Source: a virus
Direction: 5' to 3' (one strand)
Virus record (IMG/VR): IMGVR_UViG_3300028840_002358
Span: 1 to 54,657 of that record
Length of the DNA stretch: 54,657 bases
A program made the position numbers and the translations under genes. Shown here in pieces: positions 6,588 to 14,534 of this stretch; position 1 is the first letter of the stretch; each line of letters begins with the position of its first letter. The notes under the pieces are model-generated. The model was not told the origin of the DNA and did not search any database. It saw nothing but the letters and a program-made list of their open reading frames with translations.

Positions 6588-6878
6588 ATGAACGCACAAG
6601 AGGCACTCGCCCAAATGGGCATCACCCAGGCGCGTACACCAGCGCCCGCCTTCCCCTATGCCGCGTATGATCTAGCATCTCGGACACAGGTCATCGCCAC
6701 AGCGCACGAAGATGCGCTGTGGGCGCGATTGGCCGACGGCACGCGGGCGCTGATCGCAGACCTGACCACCCTGCCCGAGTTGGCAATCCCCGACTGGATG
6801 CGCAAGGCGTTGCGACAGGCCGCCGATCTGCGCGACCTGCACGAGACGCAAGCGGATGCGGTTGGGGGGGCGCTGTGA
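6588..6878 (+). CDS. Hypothetical early protein, 96 aa
   Basis: Starts MNAQEALAQMGI at ATG 6588, after GACAAGGAGAACAGACGACG; a longer in-frame ORF begins upstream but the ribosome site fixes this start. Mostly helical, with no motif I recognise. The stop overlaps the next GTG start. Confidence 0.75.
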   Translation: MNAQEALAQMGITQARTPAPAFPYAAYDLASRTQVIATAHEDALWARLADGTRALIADLTTLPELAIPDWMRKALRQAADLRDLHETQADAVGGAL

Positions 6879-7042
6879 ACGAGGCGATCTACTGCGAGTT
6901 GTGCGGCCACGAGATCAAGGGCGACGACTATCGCGTCGTCGAGATTGACGGGCGCTTGACCACCATCTGCGGCGACTGCTACGCCGAGCCGCTCGAACCG
7001 CCTGAGTGGGCGCATACGCCAAGGAGCGCGAGCTATGCCTAA
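6875..7042 (+). CDS. Small zinc-ribbon protein, 55 aa
   Basis: GTG start overlaps the previous stop (GTGA). Two CxxC knuckles, 'YCELCGHEI' and 'TICGDCYAE', about 25 residues apart, indicate a one-zinc ribbon. Possibly nucleic-acid or protein binding. Overlaps the next gene by 8 nt. Confidence 0.75.
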   Translation: MNEAIYCELCGHEIKGDDYRVVEIDGRLTTICGDCYAEPLEPPEWAHTPRSASYA

Positions 7043-7289
7043 GCGATGGCTCCCCTGTCAGTACCGCGCAATCCGAGCCGGTACGCCTATCTGCTTGCAC
7101 ATCTCCAAGGACGGTGGCGAGATGACCGTCTCAGTCGATGATTGTTGGGGCTGTCTATTTCGCGCCTACACGCCGTCAGGGCAACGGGCAGCAGAGCACT
7201 ACAGAAGCGAAAAAGGAAAAGCCATCTCGCCCCCCGAACGCGCCTGGCTCGACTCGCTGGGCATTCAACCGAGGCGCAGACGTGGTTAG
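7035..7289 (+). CDS. Hypothetical Cys-containing protein, 84 aa
   Basis: MPKRWLPCQYRAIRAG at the start, with 'DDCWGCLF' in the middle; the Cys residues (C8, C20, C37, C40) could bind a metal. Basic C-terminal tail QPRRRRG. Coupled to the zinc-ribbon gene by an 8-nt overlap. Confidence 0.7.
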   Translation: MPKRWLPCQYRAIRAGTPICLHISKDGGEMTVSVDDCWGCLFRAYTPSGQRAAEHYRSEKGKAISPPERAWLDSLGIQPRRRRG

Positions 7290-7575
7290 GCGACCGCGCT
7301 ACCCGCATCCCGACGCCAATCAGGCCGAGATCGTCCAGGCGCTCCGGGCGTGCGGGTTCCTGGTCCTGGACGTGAGTAGCACGCTCCCCACGCCTGACAT
7401 TCTCGTGTGGGGCTATGACCTCGACTCGCAGTCCGGTTTCTGGACCGCCTGGGAGATCAAGACGCCAGCGGGAAAACTCACGAGATCACAACGAATGTTT
7501 GCCGAGCTATGGCCCGGCGCTGTGCAGATCGCACGATGCGCCGGGGATGTATTAGCCGCCTACGGGCGGAATTGA
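7282..7575 (+). CDS. PD-(D/E)xK nuclease-like protein (VRR-NUC type)
   Basis: 97 aa from GTG 7282 (GAGG upstream, 8-nt overlap with the previous gene). The pattern 'ALRACGFLVLDVSS', 'TPDILVWG' and 'WTAWEIKTPAGKLTRSQRMF' fits a minimal PD-ExK fold: an early helix, the PD strand, the ExK strand, then a helix with Q. Phage VRR-NUC proteins of this size are probable Holliday-junction or flap nucleases. Confidence 0.75.
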   Translation: MVRRPRYPHPDANQAEIVQALRACGFLVLDVSSTLPTPDILVWGYDLDSQSGFWTAWEIKTPAGKLTRSQRMFAELWPGAVQIARCAGDVLAAYGRN

Positions 7576-7588
7576 CAAGGAGAACGAA

Positions 7589-7783
7589 ATGACCAAGTTT
7601 CTACAGATGGACGAACAAGGGATCAACATCAATCACATCGTCTATATTCGGCATTATGTGGTTGGCGAGTCTGATCGTGTCGAAATCGAACTCGCCAACG
7701 GTCGCCAGCTTCTCTATACCAACGCCGAAGCACGGCGCTTTATGCACTGGTGGCGAGAACACGCTGAGGTATATGCCGCGTGA
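7589..7783 (+). CDS. Hypothetical protein, 64 aa
   Basis: ATG after GACAAGGAGAACGAA. 'ININHIVYIRHYVVG' and 'RVEIELANGRQLLYTN' give a small beta-sheet followed by a helix. The layout resembles LytTR-like or other small phage DNA-binding folds but is not diagnostic. Confidence 0.7.
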   Translation: MTKFLQMDEQGININHIVYIRHYVVGESDRVEIELANGRQLLYTNAEARRFMHWWREHAEVYAA

Positions 7784-8010
7784 CAGTATCCCTCAGCAAG
7801 CTCAAGTCCCGCGCCAATGCACTCATTGGCCGGGAACTTACCTGGCACGACGCGCCGCACGGCTGGCATTCGCTGGCCTACGACGGCGACGACGTGATCA
7901 GCCTGGACCCGTTCAAGTTGCCGCACATCGCGCGGGTGAACGGGCGGACGATACCGCTGGATGTGCCCGAAAGGGAACCGGAAGCGGTACAAATGGAGCT
8001 TGAGTTCTGA
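7780..8010 (+). CDS. Hypothetical protein, 76 aa
   Basis: GTG start overlaps the preceding stop (GTGA). Sequence includes 'ELTWHDAPHGWHSLAYDGDD' and ends in an acidic EMELEF-like tail. No family recognised; lies just upstream of dcm. Confidence 0.65.
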   Translation: MTVSLSKLKSRANALIGRELTWHDAPHGWHSLAYDGDDVISLDPFKLPHIARVNGRTIPLDVPEREPEAVQMELEF

Positions 8011-8028
8011 GGATGTGGAGACTGATAA

Positions 8029-9339
8029 GTGAGATTTGGTAGCTTGTTCAGCGGCATCGGGGGATTTGATCGGGGCCTGGAATTGGCGGGGATGAAATGC
8101 GCGTGGCAGGTCGAGATTGACGACAAGTGCCGCGACGTACTGACCCGCCATTGGCCCGATACGCCCAAATACGAGGATGTGCGAAATGTCGGACGACGAA
8201 ACCTTGAGCCAGTGCCAGTTGACCTTATTTGCGGTGGATTCCCCTGTCAGGATCTATCGGTTGCCGGACAGCGCGCGGGATTGGCTGGAGAGCGATCAGG
8301 ACTTTGGTTCGAGTTCCATCGAATTCTTGCAGAGCTTAGGCCGCGATGGGTTGTCATCGAGAACGTCCCCGGCTTGCTATCCTCACGAGGTGGGGCAGAC
8401 TTTGCCGTCCTCCTTCGAGGGTTGGTCAAACTCGGGTATGGCGTCGCCTGGAGGATACTTGACGCTCAATACTTTGGAGTGGCCCAGCGCCGCCGCCGTG
8501 TGTTCATTGTCGGCAGTCTTGGAGACGGATGTGCCGCGCAAGTATTATTTGAGTCCGAGAGCAGCGCGTGGGATTCTCCGCCGAGCAGAGAAGCGGGGCA
8601 AGGAACTGCCCGAGATGTTGCACCGTGCCTTGCTACGAGTGGCAGGGGGACAGAGCGAACTGGGGAAAGCAGAGGGCAAGGTGCGATGATCGCCGTGCCG
8701 TTGGGCGCACACCATTGTCCCCGGTACGATCTGGACAATGAGATATACGTCGCCTTTGACGCACGCGGCAATGGGGACGGGCAAACAGCAAGCGCCGTCA
8801 CGGGCGACCACGAACGGAGAATCACAGATTATACTACCGTCGCCTTCCAGCTCCGCTACTACACCCGAGACAACAAGCCTGGTGGACAGCCAAGCGACAC
8901 AGCAGACATTACAAACTGCCACAAAGCCGGCGATAGCGCACCTCACGTAATGGCCTTCCAGCCCCGCTACACACGCAACGGTCGCGGGGCACCGGGCACA
9001 ATAGCCGCCCCATTGACAGCAGAGGCCGGACGAACGGGCAGGGGCGACAGTGCGCAGTGTGTGGTGTTTGATTATTGCGCGCAAGGTTCAGAGCGAACGC
9101 GAGTTGTCCGCTCTGGCGAATATGCGCAGATGATCGCAGGGCGTCCCGACGCCATCGCCCATACCTGGGGCATCCGTCGTCTTACGCCGACCGAGTGTGA
9201 GCGCCTCCAGGGATTCGACGATGGTTGGACTGTCGGTCAATCGGACAGCGCACGTTACAGGCAGCTTGGGAATGCCGTATGCGTGCCGGTTGCGGAATGG
9301 CTAGGACAACGAATAGGAGAATTTAGGAGAATTGAATGA
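8029..9339 (+). CDS. dcm: DNA (cytosine-5) methyltransferase
   Basis: 436 aa with the ordered C5-methyltransferase motifs: I 'FSGIGGFDRGLE' (residues 7-18), IV 'GFPCQDLS' with catalytic Cys73, VI 'ENVPGL' (111-116), VIII 'QRRRRVF', and the C-terminal IX/X motifs 'LTPTECERLQGF' and 'QLGNAV'. The long region between VIII and IX is the target-recognition domain. It methylates phage (or host) DNA, probably against restriction. GTG start. The stretch 8186-8689 is also open in the +1 frame with a highly protein-like product. Confidence 0.95.
   Translation: MRFGSLFSGIGGFDRGLELAGMKCAWQVEIDDKCRDVLTRHWPDTPKYEDVRNVGRRNLEPVPVDLICGGFPCQDLSVAGQRAGLAGERSGLWFEFHRILAELRPRWVVIENVPGLLSSRGGADFAVLLRGLVKLGYGVAWRILDAQYFGVAQRRRRVFIVGSLGDGCAAQVLFESESSAWDSPPSREAGQGTARDVAPCLATSGRGTERTGESRGQGAMIAVPLGAHHCPRYDLDNEIYVAFDARGNGDGQTASAVTGDHERRITDYTTVAFQLRYYTRDNKPGGQPSDTADITNCHKAGDSAPHVMAFQPRYTRNGRGAPGTIAAPLTAEAGRTGRGDSAQCVVFDYCAQGSERTRVVRSGEYAQMIAGRPDAIAHTWGIRRLTPTECERLQGFDDGWTVGQSDSARYRQLGNAVCVPVAEWLGQRIGEFRRIE
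8186..8689 (+). CDS. Overprinted ORF nested in dcm (LSPRAARGILRRAEKRGK-type phage protein)
   Basis: 167 aa in the +1 frame relative to dcm, entirely inside it. Start ATG 8186 has GAGG about 9 nt upstream. The protein is not random-looking: 'GWSNSGMASPGGYLTLNTLE' and 'CSLSAVLETDVP' come before 'YYLSPRAARGILRRAEKRGK'. From memory these strings recur in hypothetical phage proteins encoded at dcm-like loci. The dcm frame across the same bases holds essential motifs IV-VIII, so both frames appear to be selected. Function unknown. Confidence 0.6.
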   Translation: MSDDETLSQCQLTLFAVDSPVRIYRLPDSARDWLESDQDFGSSSIEFLQSLGRDGLSSRTSPACYPHEVGQTLPSSFEGWSNSGMASPGGYLTLNTLEWPSAAAVCSLSAVLETDVPRKYYLSPRAARGILRRAEKRGKELPEMLHRALLRVAGGQSELGKAEGKVR

Positions 9340-9692
9340 ACAACCTCGACGACTTGATCCGCACATACGCAGGACGGCGATCCGCCGTCTGGATCGCTGC
9401 CCAGGGCAATGTCTCAGCACGGACAGTCCGCCGCCGGGCCAAGGCGCTGGGCATCAGCGTCGTCCAGTGCGTCTATGCCAAGCCGGACAAGCAGACCTAC
9501 CACGTCAGACCGCCGGCAGAGAAGCGCGCTGAGTTTGCGAAGATGCTCAATGACCTGATGGACGAGCTGGAATTGCGCTCACAGAACGCCGCACTCTGCG
9601 CCGCAGTAGAGCAAGCTCACGAGTGGCTTGGTGGCGGCTGGTTGCAAAGTCCAGGGGGCTGTGCGACTCACGAGCTCGAGGCCGCGCCCTAG
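9336..9692 (+). CDS. HTH-type hypothetical protein, 118 aa
   Basis: ATG overlaps the dcm stop (ATGA). The N-terminus 'DDLIRTYAGRRSAVWIAAQG' followed by 'NVSARTVRRRAKALGI' looks like a helix-turn-helix with a recognition helix at about residues 27-38. A helical C-terminus follows. Possibly a small DNA-binding or regulatory protein. Confidence 0.65.
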   Translation: MNNLDDLIRTYAGRRSAVWIAAQGNVSARTVRRRAKALGISVVQCVYAKPDKQTYHVRPPAEKRAEFAKMLNDLMDELELRSQNAALCAAVEQAHEWLGGGWLQSPGGCATHELEAAP

Positions 9693-9705
9693 TCAGGCCA
9701 GGGCA

Positions 9706-9834
9706 ATGTCTGCCCTTACGATCCTACTCATCATCGGCGCTATCGTCGTGCTCGCCTGCACGCTCATTTGCTACTGCGCGTGTGTAGTCGGCGGGTGGGC
9801 CGATGACGCGCAAGAAACAAGGAGAATGAAATGA
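9706..9834 (+). CDS. Small membrane protein, 42 aa
   Basis: MSALTILLIIGAIVVLACTL begins a single strongly hydrophobic helix, followed by Cys residues and a short charged tail DDAQETRRMK. The ATG at 9706 fits a weak AGGGCA site. The stop overlaps the next ATG (ATGA). Confidence 0.55.
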   Translation: MSALTILLIIGAIVVLACTLICYCACVVGGWADDAQETRRMK

Positions 9835-10637
9835 CAAAAATTGAGTGGACACACAGACCTGGAACCGTTGGCGTTACCTGGAATCCCGTGACTGGCTGTA
9901 CCAAAATCAGTGAGGGCTGTGCGCACTGCTACGCCGAGCGGATGTCGAAACGGCTTGCGGGGCGGTTCGGGTATCCCGCCGATGATCCGTTTCGGGTGAC
10001 ATTGCATCCAGACAAGCTCGAATTGCCGCGCAAGTGGAAAAAGCCGCGCACGGTTTTTGTGTGCTCGATGGGCGACCTTTTCCACAGAGACGTACCTTAC
10101 GACGAGATCGCATTCGTCTTTCACGAAATGGCGCGATCCCCGCAGCATACGTATTTGGTGCTCACCAAGCGTCCCGACGAGATGCTGGCTTTTTGGAAGC
10201 GGTATCGGTACGACACAGGCATAGAGCTGGAACCGCCGCCGAGCTATATCTGGTTTGGCGTCACTTGCGAGAATCAGCAGCGCGCCAATGAACGTATCCC
10301 GTTGCTGTTGCAGTGTCCGGCGGCGGTGCGGTTTGTGAGTGTGGAGCCGATGCTTGGGCCAGTGGACATCAGCATTGCCGAGATTGAATTCAGCGGGGGG
10401 CATCCAGATGATCCAGCCAGTTATGAGTATTCGGCCAATGTGCTCGATTGGGTCATCGTCGGCGGCGAAACCGGCCCAGGCGCTAGGCCGATGCATCCAG
10501 GCTGGGCGCGTGACATCAGGGACCAATGCCAAGCGGCGGGTGTACCCTACTTTTTCAAGCAGATGTCACGCAAGGCCCCCATTCCCGACGACTTGATGAT
10601 CAGAGAATGGCCCAATGCAACCCGGCGACCGGATTAA
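9831..10637 (+). CDS. Phage Gp37/Gp68-type protein (DUF5131), radical-SAM-like
   Basis: 268 aa. The start 'KIEWTHRPGTVGVTWNPVTG' and cluster 'CTKISEGCAHCYAERM' (C23, C30, C33) are hallmarks of the DUF5131 family, in which three Cys are thought to hold an iron-sulfur cluster. Later blocks 'VFVCSMGDLFH', 'VLTKRP', 'FGVTCENQ', 'RFVSVEPML' and 'VIVGGETGPGARPMHPGWAR' all match. The family is common in phages and its reaction is not settled. Confidence 0.9.
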   Translation: MTKIEWTHRPGTVGVTWNPVTGCTKISEGCAHCYAERMSKRLAGRFGYPADDPFRVTLHPDKLELPRKWKKPRTVFVCSMGDLFHRDVPYDEIAFVFHEMARSPQHTYLVLTKRPDEMLAFWKRYRYDTGIELEPPPSYIWFGVTCENQQRANERIPLLLQCPAAVRFVSVEPMLGPVDISIAEIEFSGGHPDDPASYEYSANVLDWVIVGGETGPGARPMHPGWARDIRDQCQAAGVPYFFKQMSRKAPIPDDLMIREWPNATRRPD

Positions 10638-10788
10638 GCACCGCAAGAGCCGACGCGCGACCTGGACCGTCTGCGCCGTCAATCACGATGGCACAATCGA
10701 GGCCCGTCGCTGGATGCGCGACCGGCGCAAGTGGCGGTTCAAACGCCTGACCAGGCCAGAGGAGTATAGGCTAGTCGAGGCGCATTGA
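10615..10788 (+). CDS. Small basic protein, 57 aa
   Basis: ATG at 10615 overlaps the end of the DUF5131 gene by 23 nt; 58 codons. MQPGDRIKHRKSRRATWTV at the start; rich in Arg/Lys/Trp, so nucleic-acid binding is possible. Its TGA merges with the next gene's TGACAAGGAGA site. Confidence 0.55.
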   Translation: MQPGDRIKHRKSRRATWTVCAVNHDGTIEARRWMRDRRKWRFKRLTRPEEYRLVEAH

Positions 10789-10801
10789 CAAGGAGATTTC
10801 T

Positions 10802-11035
10802 ATGCCAACCGGATTACATCCCGACACACTGACAAAATTCATCACCGGCCTGACCATCTCGTCTATCGCGCTGTATGTCGATCCAGAAAGCGCTCACCTG
10901 TTCCTGAGCAACGGGGTGAGCCACGTCGGCATTCTCACATTCACGACCACGGATGAAGGGTTGAACATTGACCTGCTGGCCAATGCGCCGCACTCGCACC
11001 GGGACGAGTTTGATCCCTATCGAGAGCGTGGCTAA
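10802..11035 (+). CDS. Hypothetical protein, 77 aa
   Basis: ATG after TGACAAGGAGATTTCT. 'LTKFITGLTISSIALYVDPE' and further beta-strand-like segments; acidic C-terminus. No family recognised. Last gene before promoter P2. Confidence 0.7.
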   Translation: MPTGLHPDTLTKFITGLTISSIALYVDPESAHLFLSNGVSHVGILTFTTTDEGLNIDLLANAPHSHRDEFDPYRERG

Positions 11036-11043
11036 ATTTCCTC

Positions 11044-11072
11044 TTGACAACGCCGCCAAGATCGGTTATACT
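11044..11072 (+). promoter_or_regulatory. Early promoter P2
   Basis: TTGACA (11044-11049), 17-bp spacer, TATACT (11067-11072), with GGT before the -10 box as in P1 and P3. It drives the folded leader and GIY-YIG gene and the replication genes beyond. Transcript would start near 11079. Confidence 0.8.
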
Positions 11073-11164
11073 GGATTTGACGCCTGAGAGCGTCAACTGA
11101 GCGGACTGGCAACCCGCTTAGAGCCGAAGATCGAAAAGAATAGGCTCGGACTTGGGGATACGTG

Positions 11165-11260
11165 TCCTCCTGGTTTTTGACTAGGTGGCTCGGGAGCCAT
11201 CTCATATGCCAATGAGATTTAACCCAAGTCACCGGGCCGCCTAGTCAAAGCCCAGGAGGA
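11165..11260 (+). promoter_or_regulatory. Structured leader that sequesters the ribosome-binding site
   Basis: Arms 11165-11189 and 11236-11260 pair over 25 positions with 22 Watson-Crick pairs, 2 G-U and 1 mismatch. The distal arm contains the AGGAGG ribosome-binding site (11254-11259) of the GIY-YIG gene, and the proximal arm contains its complement TCCTCCTGG. Inside the loop is another perfect 7-bp hairpin (11199-11205 with 11212-11218). Smaller hairpins lie upstream, e.g. GACGC/GCGTC and GAGCC/GGCTC. The leader runs about 190 nt from P2 to the gene and has no ORF I trust. It looks like a riboswitch-like or autoregulatory element. Confidence 0.8.
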
Positions 11261-11267
11261 TGTTTCG

Positions 11268-11612
11268 TTGGGAAATAGATACCGCGCACACAAGGGCAAT
11301 CATCAAATCAAACCCAGCGGCAAGATTGGCACGGTCTACCTGCTCCACTTCACAGAAAAGTACCACCACTGCCGACACTACATCGGTTTCACCGAGCGTC
11401 CCCTTGAGACCAGACTTGGCGAGCATTGGGCGGGCAACGGTTCGGCCCTCACGCACGCGGTACACGAACAGACCGGCAATGAGATGATCCTGGCCCGCGT
11501 TTGGGAGAACGTTGATCAGTCCATCGAGATGATTCTCAAGAGCCGCGCCGAATCCCCCAAGCTCTGCCCCATTTGTAACCCTCAAGCCACCCAGTACGCA
11601 CAATACGATTAG
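11268..11612 (+). CDS. GIY-YIG domain protein
   Basis: 114 aa. 'GTVYLLHF' and 'RHYIGFTERPLETRLGEHWA' give the GIY and YIG strands with the conserved Arg (R49) and following His, as in UvrC-like and homing-type GIY-YIG nucleases. A CPIC motif near the C-terminus may bind metal. The start is a TTG (11268), chosen because AGGAGG lies 8 nt upstream; an overlapping ATG ORF in another frame is not domain-like. Expression appears blocked by the folded leader. Confidence 0.8.
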   Translation: MGNRYRAHKGNHQIKPSGKIGTVYLLHFTEKYHHCRHYIGFTERPLETRLGEHWAGNGSALTHAVHEQTGNEMILARVWENVDQSIEMILKSRAESPKLCPICNPQATQYAQYD

Positions 11613-11621
11613 GAGCCCCCA

Positions 11622-12626
11622 ATGGAAACACCAGTAGAGTACAGCACACCACAAACGCCCAAACCGCTTATCCTCGCTATTCTCGGAGATCGCCCTATCG
11701 CCTATCATCCCGTCCTTGCCAAAGCGCTGGGGGGCGTCAAGCAAGCGATCTTTGTCAGTCAATTGCTTTACTGGACAGACAAAGGCGTGCGGCCCGATGG
11801 CTTTATCTGGAAAACCCAAGAGGAATGGTACGACGAAACCGGACTATCCCCCGCCGAGCAGCGCACCGCCCGAAAACATCTTGTCAAGGCGGGCATTCTC
11901 CAAGAAAAGCTGATGAGCATTCCGGCCCGATTGTACTACCGCCTCGACACCGACACACTCCTAACAAGACTGCAAGAGTATCACCAACAAGATGTGAAGG
12001 ATCTTCACAACAAGGACTGCACGACCTCGCCAGCTATTCCAGAGATTACCTCAGAGACTACTCCAGAGACTACAGAGCAAGAGGGCGCTACCGCGCCGCC
12101 CGCCCCCGCCGATGTTGATCTCGCACGACCTCCAAGAACCGGAGCCCTGCCGGACGATGATCGTCTCTTTTATGGAGAGGATGAACCGACAGACAACCCG
12201 GCACAGGAATATCTCAAGCAGGCGCGTGATAGAATAGGTGCTGATCTGTTTTCGGTAACGGCTCATTGCCAAGAGAGACAAGAGGTTGAGGGGCAATGGA
12301 CTGTGCCCGAGCATAGGGGATTGTCCCCTCAATGCGCAGTCTACAAAGAGGCAACCGGTTACAGCCCTGTCAAAGCCGTCAGGGCAGACATTGACGCGGC
12401 GATCCCTGACAATCCGGAGGCCCTAGAAAACTGGTACAAAGTCGCCCACGGCTGGGTGCTGACCGGTTACAGCTATAAGAACGTAGCCGGTATGTTGGAC
12501 TGGTATGCAGAGGGTCGTGTGGGGCGCGACAAGCCGCTTGAGAAGCGCAACGGTGGATCATCGACGTCGCGCGCTGCTGATGTTCACATTGCCCACGATA
12601 CTGTGACGTTTGGAGTTACATCATGA
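11622..12626 (+). CDS. Replication initiator-like protein (winged helix N-terminus)
   Basis: 334 aa. Residues about 25-115 ('IAYHPVLAKALGGVKQAIF', 'WKTQEEWYDETGL', 'RKHLVKAGILQEK') match the winged-helix N-terminal domain of phage replisome organisers/DnaD-like proteins. A low-complexity Pro/Thr/Glu linker near 140-170 separates it from a C-terminal region ending in a basic/Ser-rich tail. It is encoded directly before a DnaB-type helicase with an ATGA overlap, as initiator or loader genes usually are. Confidence 0.75.
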   Translation: METPVEYSTPQTPKPLILAILGDRPIAYHPVLAKALGGVKQAIFVSQLLYWTDKGVRPDGFIWKTQEEWYDETGLSPAEQRTARKHLVKAGILQEKLMSIPARLYYRLDTDTLLTRLQEYHQQDVKDLHNKDCTTSPAIPEITSETTPETTEQEGATAPPAPADVDLARPPRTGALPDDDRLFYGEDEPTDNPAQEYLKQARDRIGADLFSVTAHCQERQEVEGQWTVPEHRGLSPQCAVYKEATGYSPVKAVRADIDAAIPDNPEALENWYKVAHGWVLTGYSYKNVAGMLDWYAEGRVGRDKPLEKRNGGSSTSRAADVHIAHDTVTFGVTS

Positions 12627-13612
12627 CGACGGCTAAACCGAACACATTCGATCCGAAGATCTATCTACACAGCCCCGCCCAACTGGCACAGATGCACGTT
12701 GAGCAATACGAATGGCAGCTAAAGACTCCGGGCATCCAGTTCGATCTGCCCGTCCTGGATCACTACGTGCTGCCCCTCCGACCCGGAAAGCTGGCAATTA
12801 TCTGCGGTCGGCCTGGCAGCGGCAAGACCAGCCTGATGGCCCGACAGGCCAAGCGGACGGCATTAGACATCCAAGCGCGCGGCAAGCAGTTCGAGGAGTG
12901 TGTTGTGTACGTCTCCTGGGAAGAGCACGCCGAGGATCTTGAGGCTTACTTTGAGGCGGATAGCGAGTATACCGTCTCTGATTATGCCTGGGGCAAACTC
13001 TCACTTGATCAGGTCAAGCGCAAGGTGCACGGGCGCGCCAATTTACCGCTTTGGATCATCGGGCACAGTTCGAGAAACGTGAAGGCGCAAACACAACCGC
13101 TTACGCTGCCCATCGTATTCAAGGCCATCGAGCATCTGGCGCAAGGCTACGCCAGCGCCCCAAAACCGATCCTACTCTGTATGGATTATGCGCAGCTCAT
13201 ACCCTACGAACGCGGATACAAGAACCGATATGAGCAGGTCAAGGCCGCGATCAATGCAACCAAACAGCTTGCCCTGCGCGTGGGCTGTCCGGTCATCGTC
13301 GCCGCACAAGCAAGCCGGGACGTGGACGCCTACAGCACGCCGGTCCCGGCAATGAGCGACGCACAGGAGAGCAGCGGGATCGAGCAGGTCTGTGATGTGT
13401 TTTTTGGTATCTGGCGTCCCTGGAAAACCCACCGCGACCGGCCTACTGTGACCATTGCAGGTCATGAAGTAGCCAACAGTCCCGAACTTTTCGTCTTGCG
13501 GATGAACAAACAGCGCAAGGCCGACGGTGAACGGACGTTCATTCTCCACTTTGATATGGCCGAGTTAAAACTTGCCGAGATGGAATTGCAGAGGCAAGAT
13601 ATGGAGTTTTAG
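12623..13612 (+). CDS. DnaB-type replicative helicase
   Basis: 329 aa RecA-fold ATPase with Walker A GRPGSGKT (residues 62-69), 'CVVYVSWEEHAEDLEAYF' (the glutamate-containing strand), Walker B 'ILLCMDYAQLIP', and 'VIVAAQASRDVD' (sensor strand) as in SF4 helicases. It is shorter than full DnaB and lacks a clear N-terminal primase-interaction domain. Lies between the initiator-like and primase genes, forming the replication module. Confidence 0.88.
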   Translation: MTTAKPNTFDPKIYLHSPAQLAQMHVEQYEWQLKTPGIQFDLPVLDHYVLPLRPGKLAIICGRPGSGKTSLMARQAKRTALDIQARGKQFEECVVYVSWEEHAEDLEAYFEADSEYTVSDYAWGKLSLDQVKRKVHGRANLPLWIIGHSSRNVKAQTQPLTLPIVFKAIEHLAQGYASAPKPILLCMDYAQLIPYERGYKNRYEQVKAAINATKQLALRVGCPVIVAAQASRDVDAYSTPVPAMSDAQESSGIEQVCDVFFGIWRPWKTHRDRPTVTIAGHEVANSPELFVLRMNKQRKADGERTFILHFDMAELKLAEMELQRQDMEF

Positions 13613-13613
13613 G

Positions 13614-14534
13614 ATGGATATAGAGCACGCAATGAGGCTGGCCGAACAACGCTGGCCGGGAATCGAGATCACGCGCAAGAGCGCACACGAAGCCAGCGCC
13701 CCTTGCCCGCTCTGCCGGCGGGCGACTGAGGATGGGTTTCTGATTTTCTCCGATCCGCCCCGCTACTGGTGCAGGCAATGCAACGCCTCCGGCTTTCTGG
13801 AGAACAAGGATCCACACCACAAGCTGACCGAGGCTGAACTAACCGAGATTCGCCTGCGGCGTCTGGAGCGCAAGCAAGAGGAACTAGAGCAGCGCGTGTC
13901 GGCCATTGAGCGGCTGAACCGATCACGCATTCACGAGCGGTATCACGCCAACCTGGATGAAGCCGCCTACGGGTGGTGGATGGCAAAAGGCGTCGAGCCC
14001 TGGGCCATTCTGGACTACAAACTAGGTTACTGCCCCCGCTGCCCGACCGACCGCGCCCACAGGCCAAGCTACACGATCCCGATCTTTGACGCCGACAAGC
14101 GGCGATTGCTCAATCTGCGCCACCGACTGGCCGACGCGCCAAACGGCGACAAGTACCGGCCTGAAATGGCAGGATTAGGGACGTGTCTTGCTTTTCCGCA
14201 CCACCTGATCGACGCGGACTATGGTATCATCGTCGAGGGATCGATCAAGGCAATCTGCTGTCATCAATACGGATTTCCTACGGTCGGCGTATTCGGTAAG
14301 CGCGGAAAGTTCAAGGGCGAATGGCTCAACCTGTTCCCGATCGGCGCGCCGATCTACATCGGCCTCGATCCCGACGCGCAAGAAAGCGCCGACCGACTGG
14401 CCTATGGCATTGCCAAGACGGGCAAGCAGACCTATGTCATCGATTGGCCTGAGAAACCCGATGATCTTCTGGTGAATGGCGCGACAGCAGAGGAATGGCT
14501 TTCATACGTCCACCTAGCAAGGAGAATCCATTGA
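13614..14534 (+). CDS. DNA primase (zinc finger + TOPRIM)
   Basis: 306 aa. N-terminal zinc finger 'CPLCRRATEDGF' (C31, C34) and 'YWCRQCNASG' (C53, C56), a coiled-coil region around 70-105, then a TOPRIM domain with the glutamate motif 'GIIVEGSIKAICC' and 'IYIGLDPDAQ' (the DxD-like metal site). This fits a DnaG-type phage primase with the RNA-polymerase and TOPRIM parts compressed. The ATG at 13614 starts 1 nt after the helicase stop; a longer upstream start would overlap the helicase. Confidence 0.88.
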   Translation: MDIEHAMRLAEQRWPGIEITRKSAHEASAPCPLCRRATEDGFLIFSDPPRYWCRQCNASGFLENKDPHHKLTEAELTEIRLRRLERKQEELEQRVSAIERLNRSRIHERYHANLDEAAYGWWMAKGVEPWAILDYKLGYCPRCPTDRAHRPSYTIPIFDADKRRLLNLRHRLADAPNGDKYRPEMAGLGTCLAFPHHLIDADYGIIVEGSIKAICCHQYGFPTVGVFGKRGKFKGEWLNLFPIGAPIYIGLDPDAQESADRLAYGIAKTGKQTYVIDWPEKPDDLLVNGATAEEWLSYVHLARRIH

